DNA of 29,389 nucleotides, from NCBI GenBank assembly GCA_937889225.1, contig CALAST010000072.1, positions 1 through 29,389 on the forward strand, in the 5' to 3' direction. Within the stretch, counting starts at the first letter, position 1. Each line of letters starts with the position of its first letter. The position numbers were made by a program, and so were the translations under genes. Below, in pieces: positions 1 to 7,800 of this stretch. A model generated the notes under the pieces. The model saw only the letters and a program-made list of their open reading frames with translations, had not been told where the DNA came from and made no database searches. The DNA comes from an uncultured Lachnobacterium sp. Lineage in GTDB: Bacteria; Bacillota; Clostridia; Lachnospirales; Lachnospiraceae.

Positions 1-134
1 AGAGACTTCAGGAAATTGGATGCTATCGTGGTATCCGTCATAGAAAAGGACTTCCGGTTCGTGGTCAGAAAACAAAGACAAACGCAAGAACCAGAAAAGG
101 TCCAAAGAGAACAGTTGCAAACAAAAAGAAATAG
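1..134 (+). CDS. rpsM: 30S ribosomal protein S13, C-terminal part (5' end outside window)
   Basis: The open frame that starts at base 3 gives 43 residues and ends at a TAG at 132-134. It reads RLQEIGCYRGIRHRKGLPVR, then a GQKTKTNARTRKGPKRT motif and a lysine-rich tail. This is the conserved C-terminal region of S13, which binds the 16S rRNA head and contacts the P-site tRNA. The start lies upstream of the window. The next genes are rpsK, rpsD, rpoA and rplQ, the usual order of the alpha operon, which supports the call. Confidence 0.95.
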   Translation, partial: RLQEIGCYRGIRHRKGLPVRGQKTKTNARTRKGPKRTVANKKK

Positions 135-343
135 GTATTTTATGCTTATGGAAAGTAAGTGCGTAGCATGAGTTTTGGGAAAGTGAGCTATAGGCATAGC
201 TTGAACTTAACAAGCAGAATTACAGTTTAAATGTATATGCAAAAGTGCACCACATAATTAGTAAGAAAGCTGTTCTGTAAGTTTAGCGAACAGAACGATA
301 GTTTGAAAATATTTTGAGAAAGAGAAAGTAGGTTAGTTTAAAT
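135..343 (+). other. Spacer between rpsM and rpsK with small hairpins
   Basis: This 209-base spacer is long for the inside of an alpha operon. I see no credible ORF. It can form small hairpins, for example AGCTAT/ATAGCT around 193-208 and GTTCTGT/ACAGAAC around 271-295. Neither is followed by a T tract, so neither looks like a terminator. A purine-rich stretch (AGAAAGTAGG) precedes rpsK as a weak ribosome site. I could not identify a convincing promoter. Confidence 0.4.
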
Positions 344-739
344 ATGGCTAAGAACGTTGCAAAAAAAGTAACAAAGAAGCGTGTAAAGAAAAACGTTGAA
401 CGCGGACAGGCACATATCCAGGCATCTTTTAACAACACAATCGTAACTCTTACAGATGCACAGGGTAACGCTTTATCATGGGCAAGTGCCGGTGGTCTTG
501 GATTTAGAGGTTCAAAGAAATCTACTCCATACGCTGCACAGATGGCAGCTGAAACTGCTACAAAAGCAGCTTTAATTCATGGCTTAAAGACGGTTGATGT
601 ATTTGTAAAGGGACCAGGTTCAGGTAGAGAAGCAGCTATTCGTGCACTTGCAGCTTGTGGTCTTGAAGTTACATCTATCAAAGACGTAACTCCAGTTCCT
701 CATAATGGATGCCGTCCACCAAAACGCAGAAGAGTTTAA
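344..739 (+). CDS. rpsK: 30S ribosomal protein S11
   Basis: 131 residues, normal length for S11. After a lysine-rich N terminus the core motifs are clear: GQAHIQASFNNTIVTLTD (residues ~21-38), SAGGLGFRGSKKSTPYAAQ (~48-66), a VFVKGPGSGREAAIRAL block (~86-102) and the C-terminal DVTPVPHNGCRPPKRRRV. S11 sits on the small-subunit platform and contacts the Shine-Dalgarno helix region. The ATG is preceded only by a weak purine-rich ribosome site. rpsD follows after 19 bases, so the two are co-transcribed. Confidence 0.98.
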   Translation: MAKNVAKKVTKKRVKKNVERGQAHIQASFNNTIVTLTDAQGNALSWASAGGLGFRGSKKSTPYAAQMAAETATKAALIHGLKTVDVFVKGPGSGREAAIRALAACGLEVTSIKDVTPVPHNGCRPPKRRRV

Positions 740-758
740 TTAGGAGGGATAGATTAAG

Positions 759-1352
759 ATGGCAGTTAATAGAGTACCTGTACTTAAAAGATGTAGATCC
801 CTTGGTTTAGAACCAGGATTTTTAGGATATGATAAAAAGTCAAACAGAAACTTAAACAGAGCAAACAAAAAAGTTTCTGAATATGGCCTTCAGTTAAGAG
901 AAAAACAGAAAGCAAAATTCATCTATGGTATGTTAGAAAAACCTTTCCGTACCTACTATGAAAAAGCTGACAGAATGAAAGGCTTAACAGGTCCAAACTT
1001 AATGACAATGCTTGAATCAAGACTTGATAACGTAGTATTCCGTTTAGGATTTGCTCGTACAAGAAGAGAAGCAAGACAGGTTGTTGACCATAAATTCGTA
1101 ACAGTAAATGGAAAAATCGTAAATATTCCATCTTACTTAGTAAAAGCCGGTGATGTAATCGAAATCAGAGAAGCAAGAAAAGGCTCTCAGAGAATGAAAG
1201 ATATCATCGAAGTTACAGCAGGAAGAATCGTACCGGAATGGTTAGATTGCAATGCAGAAACTTTACAGGCTACTGTAAAGAACTTACCAACTCGTGAACA
1301 GATTGATGTTCCGGTTGATGAAATGCTTATTGTCGAATTATATTCTAAATAA
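759..1352 (+). CDS. rpsD: 30S ribosomal protein S4
   Basis: 197 residues, the usual size for S4. It begins MAVNRVPVLKRCRSLGLEPG. The S4 RNA-binding domain is at ~90-150 (MLESRLDNVVFRLGFARTRR, then QVVDHKFVTVNGK and VNIPSYLVKAGDVIEIRE), and the C terminus ends in DEMLIVELYSK. S4 starts assembly of the 16S rRNA 5' domain. In many bacteria it also represses its own operon, but I did not identify a leader pseudoknot here. The N terminus has no CxxC zinc pair (RCRSLG only), so this is the zinc-free S4 type. The ribosome site TTAGGAGGGA lies in the 19-base gap after rpsK. Confidence 0.98.
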   Translation: MAVNRVPVLKRCRSLGLEPGFLGYDKKSNRNLNRANKKVSEYGLQLREKQKAKFIYGMLEKPFRTYYEKADRMKGLTGPNLMTMLESRLDNVVFRLGFARTRREARQVVDHKFVTVNGKIVNIPSYLVKAGDVIEIREARKGSQRMKDIIEVTAGRIVPEWLDCNAETLQATVKNLPTREQIDVPVDEMLIVELYSK

Positions 1353-1392
1353 GATAAAATTATTAGTCGGATTATTCGTTACAGTTTATGCA

Positions 1393-1419
1393 GCAGTCAA
1401 ACACTTGCTGTTTGGCTGC
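1393..1419 (-). repeat. REP-like hairpin, copy A
   Basis: Arms GCAGTCAAACA and TGTTTGGCTGC pair over 11 positions (one G-T wobble) around a five-base loop, CTTGC on the plus strand and GCAAG on the minus strand. The loop and its closing bases match hairpins at 12907-12931 and 16716-16744, while the stems differ but still pair. No T tract follows, so it is not an obvious terminator. Confidence 0.6.
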
Positions 1420-1546
1420 GTAGGAAAATGATTCAGCGGTGTCTTAACACATTGTTGCTGGTCACTTGTGAACAGTAACATATTTCGGCCGGGGTTTTTG
1501 CCTCGGCTATCCGTCGCTTTAAAATATGTTTTTAAAAGGGTATATT

Positions 1547-1575
1547 TTGGAAAGCAAAATTGTGTAATATATAGA
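1547..1575 (+). promoter_or_regulatory. Candidate weak promoter for rpoA-rplQ
   Basis: TTGGAA (1547-1552), a 17-base spacer and TATAGA (1570-1575) lie about 70 bases upstream of the rpoA start. The match to the sigma-A consensus is only moderate. It would explain why rpoA is set far apart from rpsD, but read-through from the upstream ribosomal genes is just as likely. Confidence 0.3.
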
Positions 1576-1644
1576 AGCAGACGCAGTTTGCGTATGGCAA
1601 TTGTTTGAGATTAACAACGAAACCCGAGAAGGAGGGACTTTGTA

Positions 1645-2604
1645 GTGTTCGATTTTGAAAAACCAAGAATTGAAATCGCAGAAATTTCAGAAGACAAAAA
1701 ATATGGTAGATTTGTAGTAGAACCATTAGAAAGAGGATATGGTACGACTCTTGGTAACTCATTGAGAAGAATTATGCTTTCTTCTTTACCAGGTGCAGCG
1801 GTAAGTCAGGTAAAAATCGAAGGTGTTTTACATGAATTCAGCTCAATCCCAGGCGTAAAAGAAGACGTTACTGAGATTATCATGAATATCAAAAATCTTG
1901 CTATTCGTAATAATAGTTCTACAAATGAACCAAAAGTTGCTTATATTGAATTCGAAGGTGAAGGCGTTGTAAAAGCTGGCGATATTCAGTTTGACTCTGA
2001 TATCGAAATTATGAACCCGGATTTAGAGATTGCTCACTTAAATGGTGGCGTTGATTCTAAATTGTATATGGAACTTACCATTACAAAAGGAAGAGGCTAC
2101 ATTAGTGCGGATAAAAACAAAACAGAAGACACACCAATCGGTATCATTGCAGTAGATTCTATTTACACACCGGTAGAACGTGTAAACCTTACTGTTGAAA
2201 ACACTCGTGTAGGTCAGGTTACAGACTACGATAAACTTACTTTAGATGTTTATACAAACGGAACATTAGAACCGGATGAAGCAGTAAGCCTTGCAGCTAA
2301 AGTATTAAGCGAGCATTTAAATCTTTTCATTGATTTATCTGATGCTGCTCAGCAGGCAGAAGTAATGATTGAAAAAGAAAATGACGCACAGGAAAAAGTT
2401 CTTGAAATGAATATTGATGAACTTGAATTATCTGTACGTTCTTATAACTGCTTAAAGAGAGCCGGTATCAATACAGTTGCAGAACTGATTGACAGAACAC
2501 CGGAAGATATGATGAAAGTTCGTAATCTTGGACGTAAGTCATTAGAAGAAGTATTAGCAAAATTAAAAGAATTAGGATTACAGTTAAATCAGGAAGAAGA
2601 TTAA
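1645..2604 (+). CDS. rpoA: DNA-directed RNA polymerase subunit alpha
   Basis: 319 residues, a normal length. Residues ~1-230 form the N-terminal assembly domain with GRFVVEPLERGYGTTLGNSL (~22-41), RRIMLSSLPGAAV and the later TPVERVNLTVENTRVGQ block. Residues ~250-315 form the C-terminal domain that binds UP elements and activators, with LELSVRSYNCLKRAGINTV and RNLGRKSLEEVLAKL. The start codon is GTG, giving MFDFEKPRIEIAE, which matches the usual N terminus. A strong GGAGGGA site lies at 1631-1637. The gene sits between rpsD and rplQ as in most Firmicutes. Confidence 0.98.
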   Translation: MFDFEKPRIEIAEISEDKKYGRFVVEPLERGYGTTLGNSLRRIMLSSLPGAAVSQVKIEGVLHEFSSIPGVKEDVTEIIMNIKNLAIRNNSSTNEPKVAYIEFEGEGVVKAGDIQFDSDIEIMNPDLEIAHLNGGVDSKLYMELTITKGRGYISADKNKTEDTPIGIIAVDSIYTPVERVNLTVENTRVGQVTDYDKLTLDVYTNGTLEPDEAVSLAAKVLSEHLNLFIDLSDAAQQAEVMIEKENDAQEKVLEMNIDELELSVRSYNCLKRAGINTVAELIDRTPEDMMKVRNLGRKSLEEVLAKLKELGLQLNQEED

Positions 2605-2777
2605 AAACTTTCTGTTTTAATATAACTCAGATAGGCAGAACCGATAAATCCAAAGTGTGCGGCTTATGTCTTATCCAGAGTGGCAACGGGCAGCAAAGCT
2701 GTCAAAACAAGAATATGACATTCGGTAAGTAAGACCAAAGAGCGTAGCCGGATGTACCACAAATGGAGGATGAAAAA

Positions 2778-3296
2778 ATGGCAAAATATCGTAAATTAGG
2801 AAGAACTTCCGACCAGAGAAAAGCATTACTTAGAAACCAGGTAACAATGCTTTTAACACATGGAAAAATCGTTACTACAGAAGCAAAAGCAAAAGAAGTT
2901 CGTAAAATTGCAGAAGGCATTATTGCAAAAGCTGTCAAAGAAAAAGACAACTTTGAAGAAGTTACAGTAAAAGCAAAAGTTGCTCGCAAAGATGCAAACG
3001 GCAAGAGAGTAAAAGAAGTTGTAGATGGTAAAAAAGTTACTGTTTATGATGAAGTAGAAAAAACAATTAAAAAAGATATGCCTTCTCGTCTTCATGCAAG
3101 ACGTGAAATGCTCAAAGTTCTTTACCCGGTAAAAGAAGCACAGGGCAAAAAAGTAAAAGAAGTTGACTTAGTTGCAAAATTATTTGATGAAATCGCACCA
3201 AAATACGTAGGCCGCAATGGTGGTTATACAAGAATCGTAAAGATTGGACAGCGTAAAGGTGATGGAGCTTTAGAAGTAGTTCTTGAATTAGTTTAA
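2778..3296 (+). CDS. rplQ: 50S ribosomal protein L17, extended form
   Basis: 172 residues from the ATG at 2778. I prefer this start over the in-frame ATG at 2763 because the ribosome site GGAGGA (2765-2770) lies between them and the protein then begins MAKYRKLGRTSDQRKALLRN, the standard L17 start. The N-terminal half (VTMLLTHGKIVTTEAKAKEV) and the C terminus (GRNGGYTRIVKIGQRKGDGA, then LEVVLELV) are typical. Typical L17 proteins are nearer 115-125 residues. The surplus is a lysine-rich insertion at about residues 58-130 that carries VKAKVARKDANGKRVKEV. The 173-base spacer before it can form an 8-pair stem, ACATTCGG/CCGGATGT, around 2716-2757. Last gene of the operon. Confidence 0.96.
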   Translation: MAKYRKLGRTSDQRKALLRNQVTMLLTHGKIVTTEAKAKEVRKIAEGIIAKAVKEKDNFEEVTVKAKVARKDANGKRVKEVVDGKKVTVYDEVEKTIKKDMPSRLHARREMLKVLYPVKEAQGKKVKEVDLVAKLFDEIAPKYVGRNGGYTRIVKIGQRKGDGALEVVLELV

Positions 3297-3312
3297 TATT
3301 TGGCCTGAAATT

Positions 3313-3360
3313 GGCTGTCGCGATAATAGTATGACCTGTTACCGCGGCAGTCTCTTTTTT
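3313..3360 (+). terminator. Intrinsic terminator of the ribosomal alpha operon
   Basis: Arms GGCTGTCGCG (3313-3322) and CGCGGCAGTC (3343-3352) pair over 10 positions with two G-T wobbles around a 20-base loop. The run TCTTTTTT follows directly. It starts 17 bases after the rplQ stop codon. Confidence 0.85.
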
Positions 3361-3482
3361 GCGTGAAAATCACAAAGACCAAATTTTTCTCATTCCTTAT
3401 AATAAGAGTGGGCGGAAAAAGTAGGATTTGGAGTTGCCGCAAGCAAATTACGACAACCCCGTATGTAAACCGGAGGTTGAAA

Positions 3483-6440
3483 ATGAAAATAAAAAAGAAA
3501 ATAGCTACTCATGTACATATTCGTACATTAGCATTGTTACTATGTATTACGCTGACAGCAGAGATTTTAGGATTTTGTAAAATTTCCGTGAAAGCAGATG
3601 AGACAAAAACGATACGTGTAGGCTATGACGTAAATGCCAGTTTTATACAGGAAAATAATGGAGAATATTCCGGTTACGGTGTAGAATATTTGGAAAAGAT
3701 AGCCGAATATACAGGTTGGGAGTATGAGTTTGTAGAGTACCATAGATGGTCAAATTCGTTGGAGAATTTGAAAATGGGAGAAATTGACTTGATTTGTACA
3801 GCTCATTATATGGAAGAACGTGAAGCATATTTTATCTATTCGGATATTCCGTTAGGATATGAGGCAACTATATTATATGCAGCAGAAGATTCAGACATTG
3901 CATATCAACAATATGAAGCAATTAATGGATGTCATGTTGGGTTCTTAAGTGCAAGCTATGCTGCACAGGAATTTATCAAATACGCAGAAGAGAAAGATAT
4001 ACAATTTACACCTGTATATTTTGATGATGAAAATGATATGCTGCAGGCATTGAAAGATGGAGAGGTTCAGCTTCTTGCAATCGGAAGCCGTTATACGGCA
4101 TCGGATATGAAGATGATAGACCGTCTTGGTGCAAATGCATTTTATTGTATAACAAATAAAGAAAATCCGGATTTAATCGAAGAAATCGAAGATGTTTTAC
4201 AACAGATGAAGTTTGAAAATCCGGAATTTGAAGGAAATTTATTAAATGAGTATTTTGGGCATACACATATGTCAGAGACTCCATTATATACATTAGAAGA
4301 ACTGGAATATATTGAAAATTTAGACCCTGTTACGATTAAGCTGATGCGAACAAGTAAACCGCTTGCTTATATGAAAAATGGAGAACCGACAGGAATATTT
4401 ATCGAATATTTAAATCTGCTTTCCCAAAAAAGTGGAGTTAAATTTGAATACGAAATTGTAGACTTAAAAGAATTTCTGGATTCACAGGAAAATCTGATGG
4501 AAGATGATTCTTTATTGCTTCGTACAGAGCGTGCATTGGAAGCTTACCATTTAGAAAAAGAAACAATACAGACCAATTCGATGTTTGAAACAACTTTGTC
4601 TTATATTCAGAATAAAAATATGATTACCGGACAAAAACGAGAAAGTTATGTGCTTGGTATGACAGAAGATAAAAAATATATGCTGTCACTTATTGCAGAT
4701 GGATTATATGAATGTACGGTAAACTATTATGAGAACACCGATAAATGTTTAGATGCACTTTTAGAAGGTAAAGTGGATATTGTAGTGCAAGAATCATATC
4801 TGGTAAATTATGCATTGAAAAAACCCGAATATTCCAAAGACCTTATTGAAGCAAACGGAGCAACCATAACAAATGAATACTGTTTGGTCGGAAATAGCGA
4901 TACAAAACAGTTAATATCGATATTAAATAAAGCCATTAATCATATTACGGAAACAGAAAAAAATAAGTTAGTCAATGACCAGATTTTATTAAATCCGTAT
5001 CAAATGACATTATTAGATGTTTTACGTGAATATGCGGTATGGATTGTTAGTATTAGTGTCATTATTATTGCAGGAATTGTTGTGTATACGATTACAACCA
5101 AACGTCTTGCAGACGCAAAAGTACAGAAAGCAAAATTGGATGTGTTACAGAAAAAGATACAGGAAGATGAAGTAACCGGTGCATATAACCGTACCTATTT
5201 CTTTGAAAAGGCAGCAGAGCTCATGGAACAAACAGACGAAGAAATGTGTATTGTAGCAATGGATGTCTGTAATTTTAAGTTTTTAAATGAGACATATGGT
5301 ACAGAAGCAGGAGATCAGGTTCTTCGAAATATTGCAGAGGATTTGTTAGAGCTTGGAAAAGAAGATAATATGATAGTGGCACGTTTTATGAGTGACCATT
5401 TTTATATGTGCTTGAGCAAAAAAGGATTTGATAAAATCGGATTTCCACAGTTTTTTGAAACTCCAATGGAAGAATTGAGTATTAAGGTGGTTTATGGTGT
5501 ATATTTCGTAAAACCGAAAAGTACGCTTACTATTAATGTAATGTGTGACAGGGCAAGAACTGCTGCACGTAAAAAAGATGAACAGAATAAGATTTATATT
5601 CATTGCTATAGTGATGAAGAACATAAGCAGATTCTCGAAGAACAGGAAATTGAACGTGAAATGGAAAAAGCATTGCAGGAACGCCAATTCTGCATTTATG
5701 TTCAGCCAAAATTTGACGTAGAAACAGAAGCTGTTGTTGGTGGTGAAACATTAGTACGTTGGATTCATCCGAAGAAAGGCATGATTGCACCATATAAATT
5801 TATTCCTTTATTTGAACGTAATGGTTTTATTACTCGTTTGGATTACTTTATTTGGGAAGAAACCTGTCGTTTACTTGCAGATTTAAAGAAAAAGGGTTAT
5901 GCGCCTAAGCCAATTTCCATCAATGTTTCAAGGGCACATTTCTATGGAGATGAATTAAAAGAAAAATTGGAAGAATTGATTGAAAAATATGAGTTAAACC
6001 CAAGCGAACTTGAACTTGAAATTACAGAAACCATTTGTGCAGTAGACCCGGAAGCAATTTACTCTAAGGTAAAAGAGTTAAGAAAAGTAGGATTCAAAGT
6101 TGCAATGGACGATTTTGGAAGTGGCTATTCTTCTTTAAATATGTTAAAAGAAATGCCCCTTGATATTATCAAGATGGATTTGAAGTTCTTAGATGGCGGT
6201 GATGCGGTAGAACGAAGCCGTTATATTTTAAGTTCTTTGATTTATTTAGCACAAAATATGCAGCTTCATGTAGTTGTAGAAGGGGTGGAAACAAGAGAAC
6301 AGATTGATTTCTTAAAACAGATTGGAAACCATTATGTACAGGGATACTATTTCTCAAAGCCTGTGGAAACGATGGTTTACGAAGGAATGTTAAAAAAGGA
6401 AGAAATTGATAAAAAACAAAAGAAGACAGATGAGAAATAG
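3483..6440 (+). CDS. Membrane sensor with two solute-binding modules, degenerate GGDEF and EAL phosphodiesterase
   Basis: 985 residues from the ATG at 3483 (CCGGAGG site six bases before it; an upstream in-frame start lies near the terminator and has no ribosome site). Order: signal peptide (~1-37), two bacterial extracellular solute-binding family 3-like modules (~40-260 and ~275-510), one transmembrane segment (~518-539, WIVSISVIIIAGIVVY), a GGDEF-type domain (~555-710) and an EAL domain (~725-965). The GGDEF signature is replaced by MSDHF, so cyclase activity is unlikely. The EAL domain keeps the expected metal and catalytic residues: ETLVRW, SINVSR, EITET, AMDDFGSGYSSL, IIKMD, VVEGVE and VQGYYFSKP. 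Inference: binding of an amino-acid-like or other small ligand outside the cell controls c-di-GMP breakdown inside. The gene is alone between two terminators. A TATAAT at 3398-3403 may be its -10 box, with a poor -35. Ligand unknown. Confidence 0.88.
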   Translation: MKIKKKIATHVHIRTLALLLCITLTAEILGFCKISVKADETKTIRVGYDVNASFIQENNGEYSGYGVEYLEKIAEYTGWEYEFVEYHRWSNSLENLKMGEIDLICTAHYMEEREAYFIYSDIPLGYEATILYAAEDSDIAYQQYEAINGCHVGFLSASYAAQEFIKYAEEKDIQFTPVYFDDENDMLQALKDGEVQLLAIGSRYTASDMKMIDRLGANAFYCITNKENPDLIEEIEDVLQQMKFENPEFEGNLLNEYFGHTHMSETPLYTLEELEYIENLDPVTIKLMRTSKPLAYMKNGEPTGIFIEYLNLLSQKSGVKFEYEIVDLKEFLDSQENLMEDDSLLLRTERALEAYHLEKETIQTNSMFETTLSYIQNKNMITGQKRESYVLGMTEDKKYMLSLIADGLYECTVNYYENTDKCLDALLEGKVDIVVQESYLVNYALKKPEYSKDLIEANGATITNEYCLVGNSDTKQLISILNKAINHITETEKNKLVNDQILLNPYQMTLLDVLREYAVWIVSISVIIIAGIVVYTITTKRLADAKVQKAKLDVLQKKIQEDEVTGAYNRTYFFEKAAELMEQTDEEMCIVAMDVCNFKFLNETYGTEAGDQVLRNIAEDLLELGKEDNMIVARFMSDHFYMCLSKKGFDKIGFPQFFETPMEELSIKVVYGVYFVKPKSTLTINVMCDRARTAARKKDEQNKIYIHCYSDEEHKQILEEQEIEREMEKALQERQFCIYVQPKFDVETEAVVGGETLVRWIHPKKGMIAPYKFIPLFERNGFITRLDYFIWEETCRLLADLKKKGYAPKPISINVSRAHFYGDELKEKLEELIEKYELNPSELELEITETICAVDPEAIYSKVKELRKVGFKVAMDDFGSGYSSLNMLKEMPLDIIKMDLKFLDGGDAVERSRYILSSLIYLAQNMQLHVVVEGVETREQIDFLKQIGNHYVQGYYFSKPVETMVYEGMLKKEEIDKKQKKTDEK

Positions 6441-6463
6441 GAATAGTATTAAAACGAAATAAT

Positions 6464-6508
6464 AGGGAGAGGGAACCGTTCACATAAGCGATTCTCTCTC
6501 CCTAAAGT
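6464..6508 (+). terminator. Terminator between the convergent EAL sensor and PRPP synthetase genes
   Basis: Arms AGGGAGAGGG (6464-6473) and CTCTCTCCCT (6494-6503), extended by two A-T pairs, form a 12-pair stem around a 16-base loop. On the plus strand the stem is followed by AAAGTTTTT, and on the minus strand by ATTATTTCGTTTT. It can therefore serve both converging genes. Confidence 0.75.
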
Positions 6509-6534
6509 TTTTGGAGTATTGTGCAATGAGTAAA

Positions 6535-7728
6535 TTAGAAGCTTACAGAATTTGGGTCTTCTATATACTGGTTTAAAATCTTCTTAATTCTGTCATATGG
6601 GTTCAATAATCTGCTGATAGAGCCATTGTGGTTAATGGTGTCAATAATCAATGCAATATATTTACTCATATCACAGTTCATATAATATTCTCTGGATAAT
6701 AATTCCGGTGTCTGGTAAACTAAGTTTGTTGTAATGATACGATAAATTAAACCATCTTCATATGCTTTATCAAATGCTTCTAAACCATTTGTGAATAATC
6801 CGAATGTAGAGCATATGAAAATACGGTTTGCTTTACGTTTCTTTAATTCTTTTGCAGTATGAATCATACTTTCACCGGAAGAAATCATATCATCGATGAT
6901 AATAACGTCTTTTCCATCTAAATCAGCACCTAAAAATTCATGTGCAACAAGTGGGTTACGTCCATCAATAACCTGACTGTAGTCGCGGCGTTTGTAGAAC
7001 ATACCCATATCAACACCAAGAACGTTTGCCATATAAATAGCACGGGCGGTAGCACCTTCGTCCGGGCTGATAATCATCAGATGGTCTGCATCAATCGTTA
7101 AATCTTTTGTGTTCTTTAAGATACATTTGATGTACTGATAATATGGCTGAACGGATTCAAAACCACCACGAAGCGGAATTGCATTCTGTACACGAGGGTC
7201 ATGTGCATCAAAAGTAATAATATTGTCAACTCCCATGGAAACCAGTTCCTGAAGTGCAAGTGCACAGTCTAAGGATTCACGGGAAGAACGTTTATGCTGA
7301 CGGCTTTCATAAAGGAATGGCATAATAACGGTAATTCTTCTTGGTTTGCCACCACATGCGGCAAGTACACGTTTTAAGTCAGAGTAGTGGTCGTCTGGAG
7401 ACATATGGTTTTCATGTCCACATAACTTGTAAGTGATGCTCCAGTTGGTAACGTCTACCATTACATATAAGTCAACGCCTCGAACAGATTTGTCAATATG
7501 GCATTTTGCTTCACCGGAACCAAATCTTGGAGTGGAATGTGGAATGAGGTAGCTTTCCTGATAATAATCGATAAACGCAGTATCATGAGGATGCTCATGT
7601 TCGCGGTTTTCTCTCCACTCAGTTAAGTAAGCATCAACTTTTTTCGCAAGTTCCGTACAGCTGTTGGTCGCAATAATTCCAAGTTTACCATCAGGAATTG
7701 TGTTTAAAAGTCTTTCATCGTTTGGCAT
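6535..7728 (-). CDS. prs: Ribose-phosphate pyrophosphokinase (PRPP synthetase), divergent long form
   Basis: 397 residues, against about 315 for the usual enzyme. The family makes PRPP from ribose 5-phosphate and ATP for nucleotide, histidine and tryptophan synthesis. Recognisable pieces are RFGSGEAKCHIDKSVRGVDLYV (canonical RFSDGE...ESVRG), MPFLYESRQHKRSSRESL (canonical IPYYGYARQDRK...RE), and a phosphoribosyl loop VIIIDDMISSGESM (canonical DDxxDTGGT). Differences are a longer N-terminal segment of about 30 residues, ITFDAHDPRVQNAI where DLHAxQIQGFF is usual, and SGES in place of TGGT. The start at 7728 is supported by GGAGG at 7737-7741 on the minus strand. It stands 72 bases downstream of the dnaC-like gene and may be read from it or from its own promoter. 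It could be a second, specialised homologue beside a canonical prs elsewhere. Confidence 0.8.
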   Translation of the reverse strand: MPNDERLLNTIPDGKLGIIATNSCTELAKKVDAYLTEWRENREHEHPHDTAFIDYYQESYLIPHSTPRFGSGEAKCHIDKSVRGVDLYVMVDVTNWSITYKLCGHENHMSPDDHYSDLKRVLAACGGKPRRITVIMPFLYESRQHKRSSRESLDCALALQELVSMGVDNIITFDAHDPRVQNAIPLRGGFESVQPYYQYIKCILKNTKDLTIDADHLMIISPDEGATARAIYMANVLGVDMGMFYKRRDYSQVIDGRNPLVAHEFLGADLDGKDVIIIDDMISSGESMIHTAKELKKRKANRIFICSTFGLFTNGLEAFDKAYEDGLIYRIITTNLVYQTPELLSREYYMNCDMSKYIALIIDTINHNGSISRLLNPYDRIKKILNQYIEDPNSVSF

Positions 7729-7764
7729 TGGTTAATCCTCCGTAATTTAGTTTATATTAGTTTG

Positions 7765-7786
7765 CTTATACTAAAAATAGTATAAG
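7765..7786 (-). other. AT-rich hairpin between the dnaC-like gene and prs
   Basis: CTTATACTA and TAGTATAAG are perfect nine-base inverted repeats around AAAA. No T tract follows on the minus strand, so it is at best a weak terminator. It could be an operator, an RNA-stability element or part of the prs promoter: TATACT lies inside it. Confidence 0.4.
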
Positions 7787-7800
7787 AAGTTTCCTAAGTA

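Larger units (their letters stand above)
1353..1644 (+). other. Spacer between rpsD and rpoA
   Basis: A 292-base spacer with no plausible gene. From left to right it holds a hairpin of the GCAAG-loop repeat family (1393-1419), a stretch ending in GTGAACAGTAACA (about 1468-1480), a GC-rich hairpin around 1487-1507 whose T run is in the loop and so is not a terminator, and a weak promoter candidate (1547-1575). The rpoA ribosome site GGAGGGA is at 1631-1637. Confidence 0.5.

Noticed and set aside
3361..3482. A c-di-GMP riboswitch before the EAL gene
   Set aside because: The leader is only about 120 bases and I see neither the GEMM-I core nor an expression platform. The only hairpin is the upstream ribosomal terminator.
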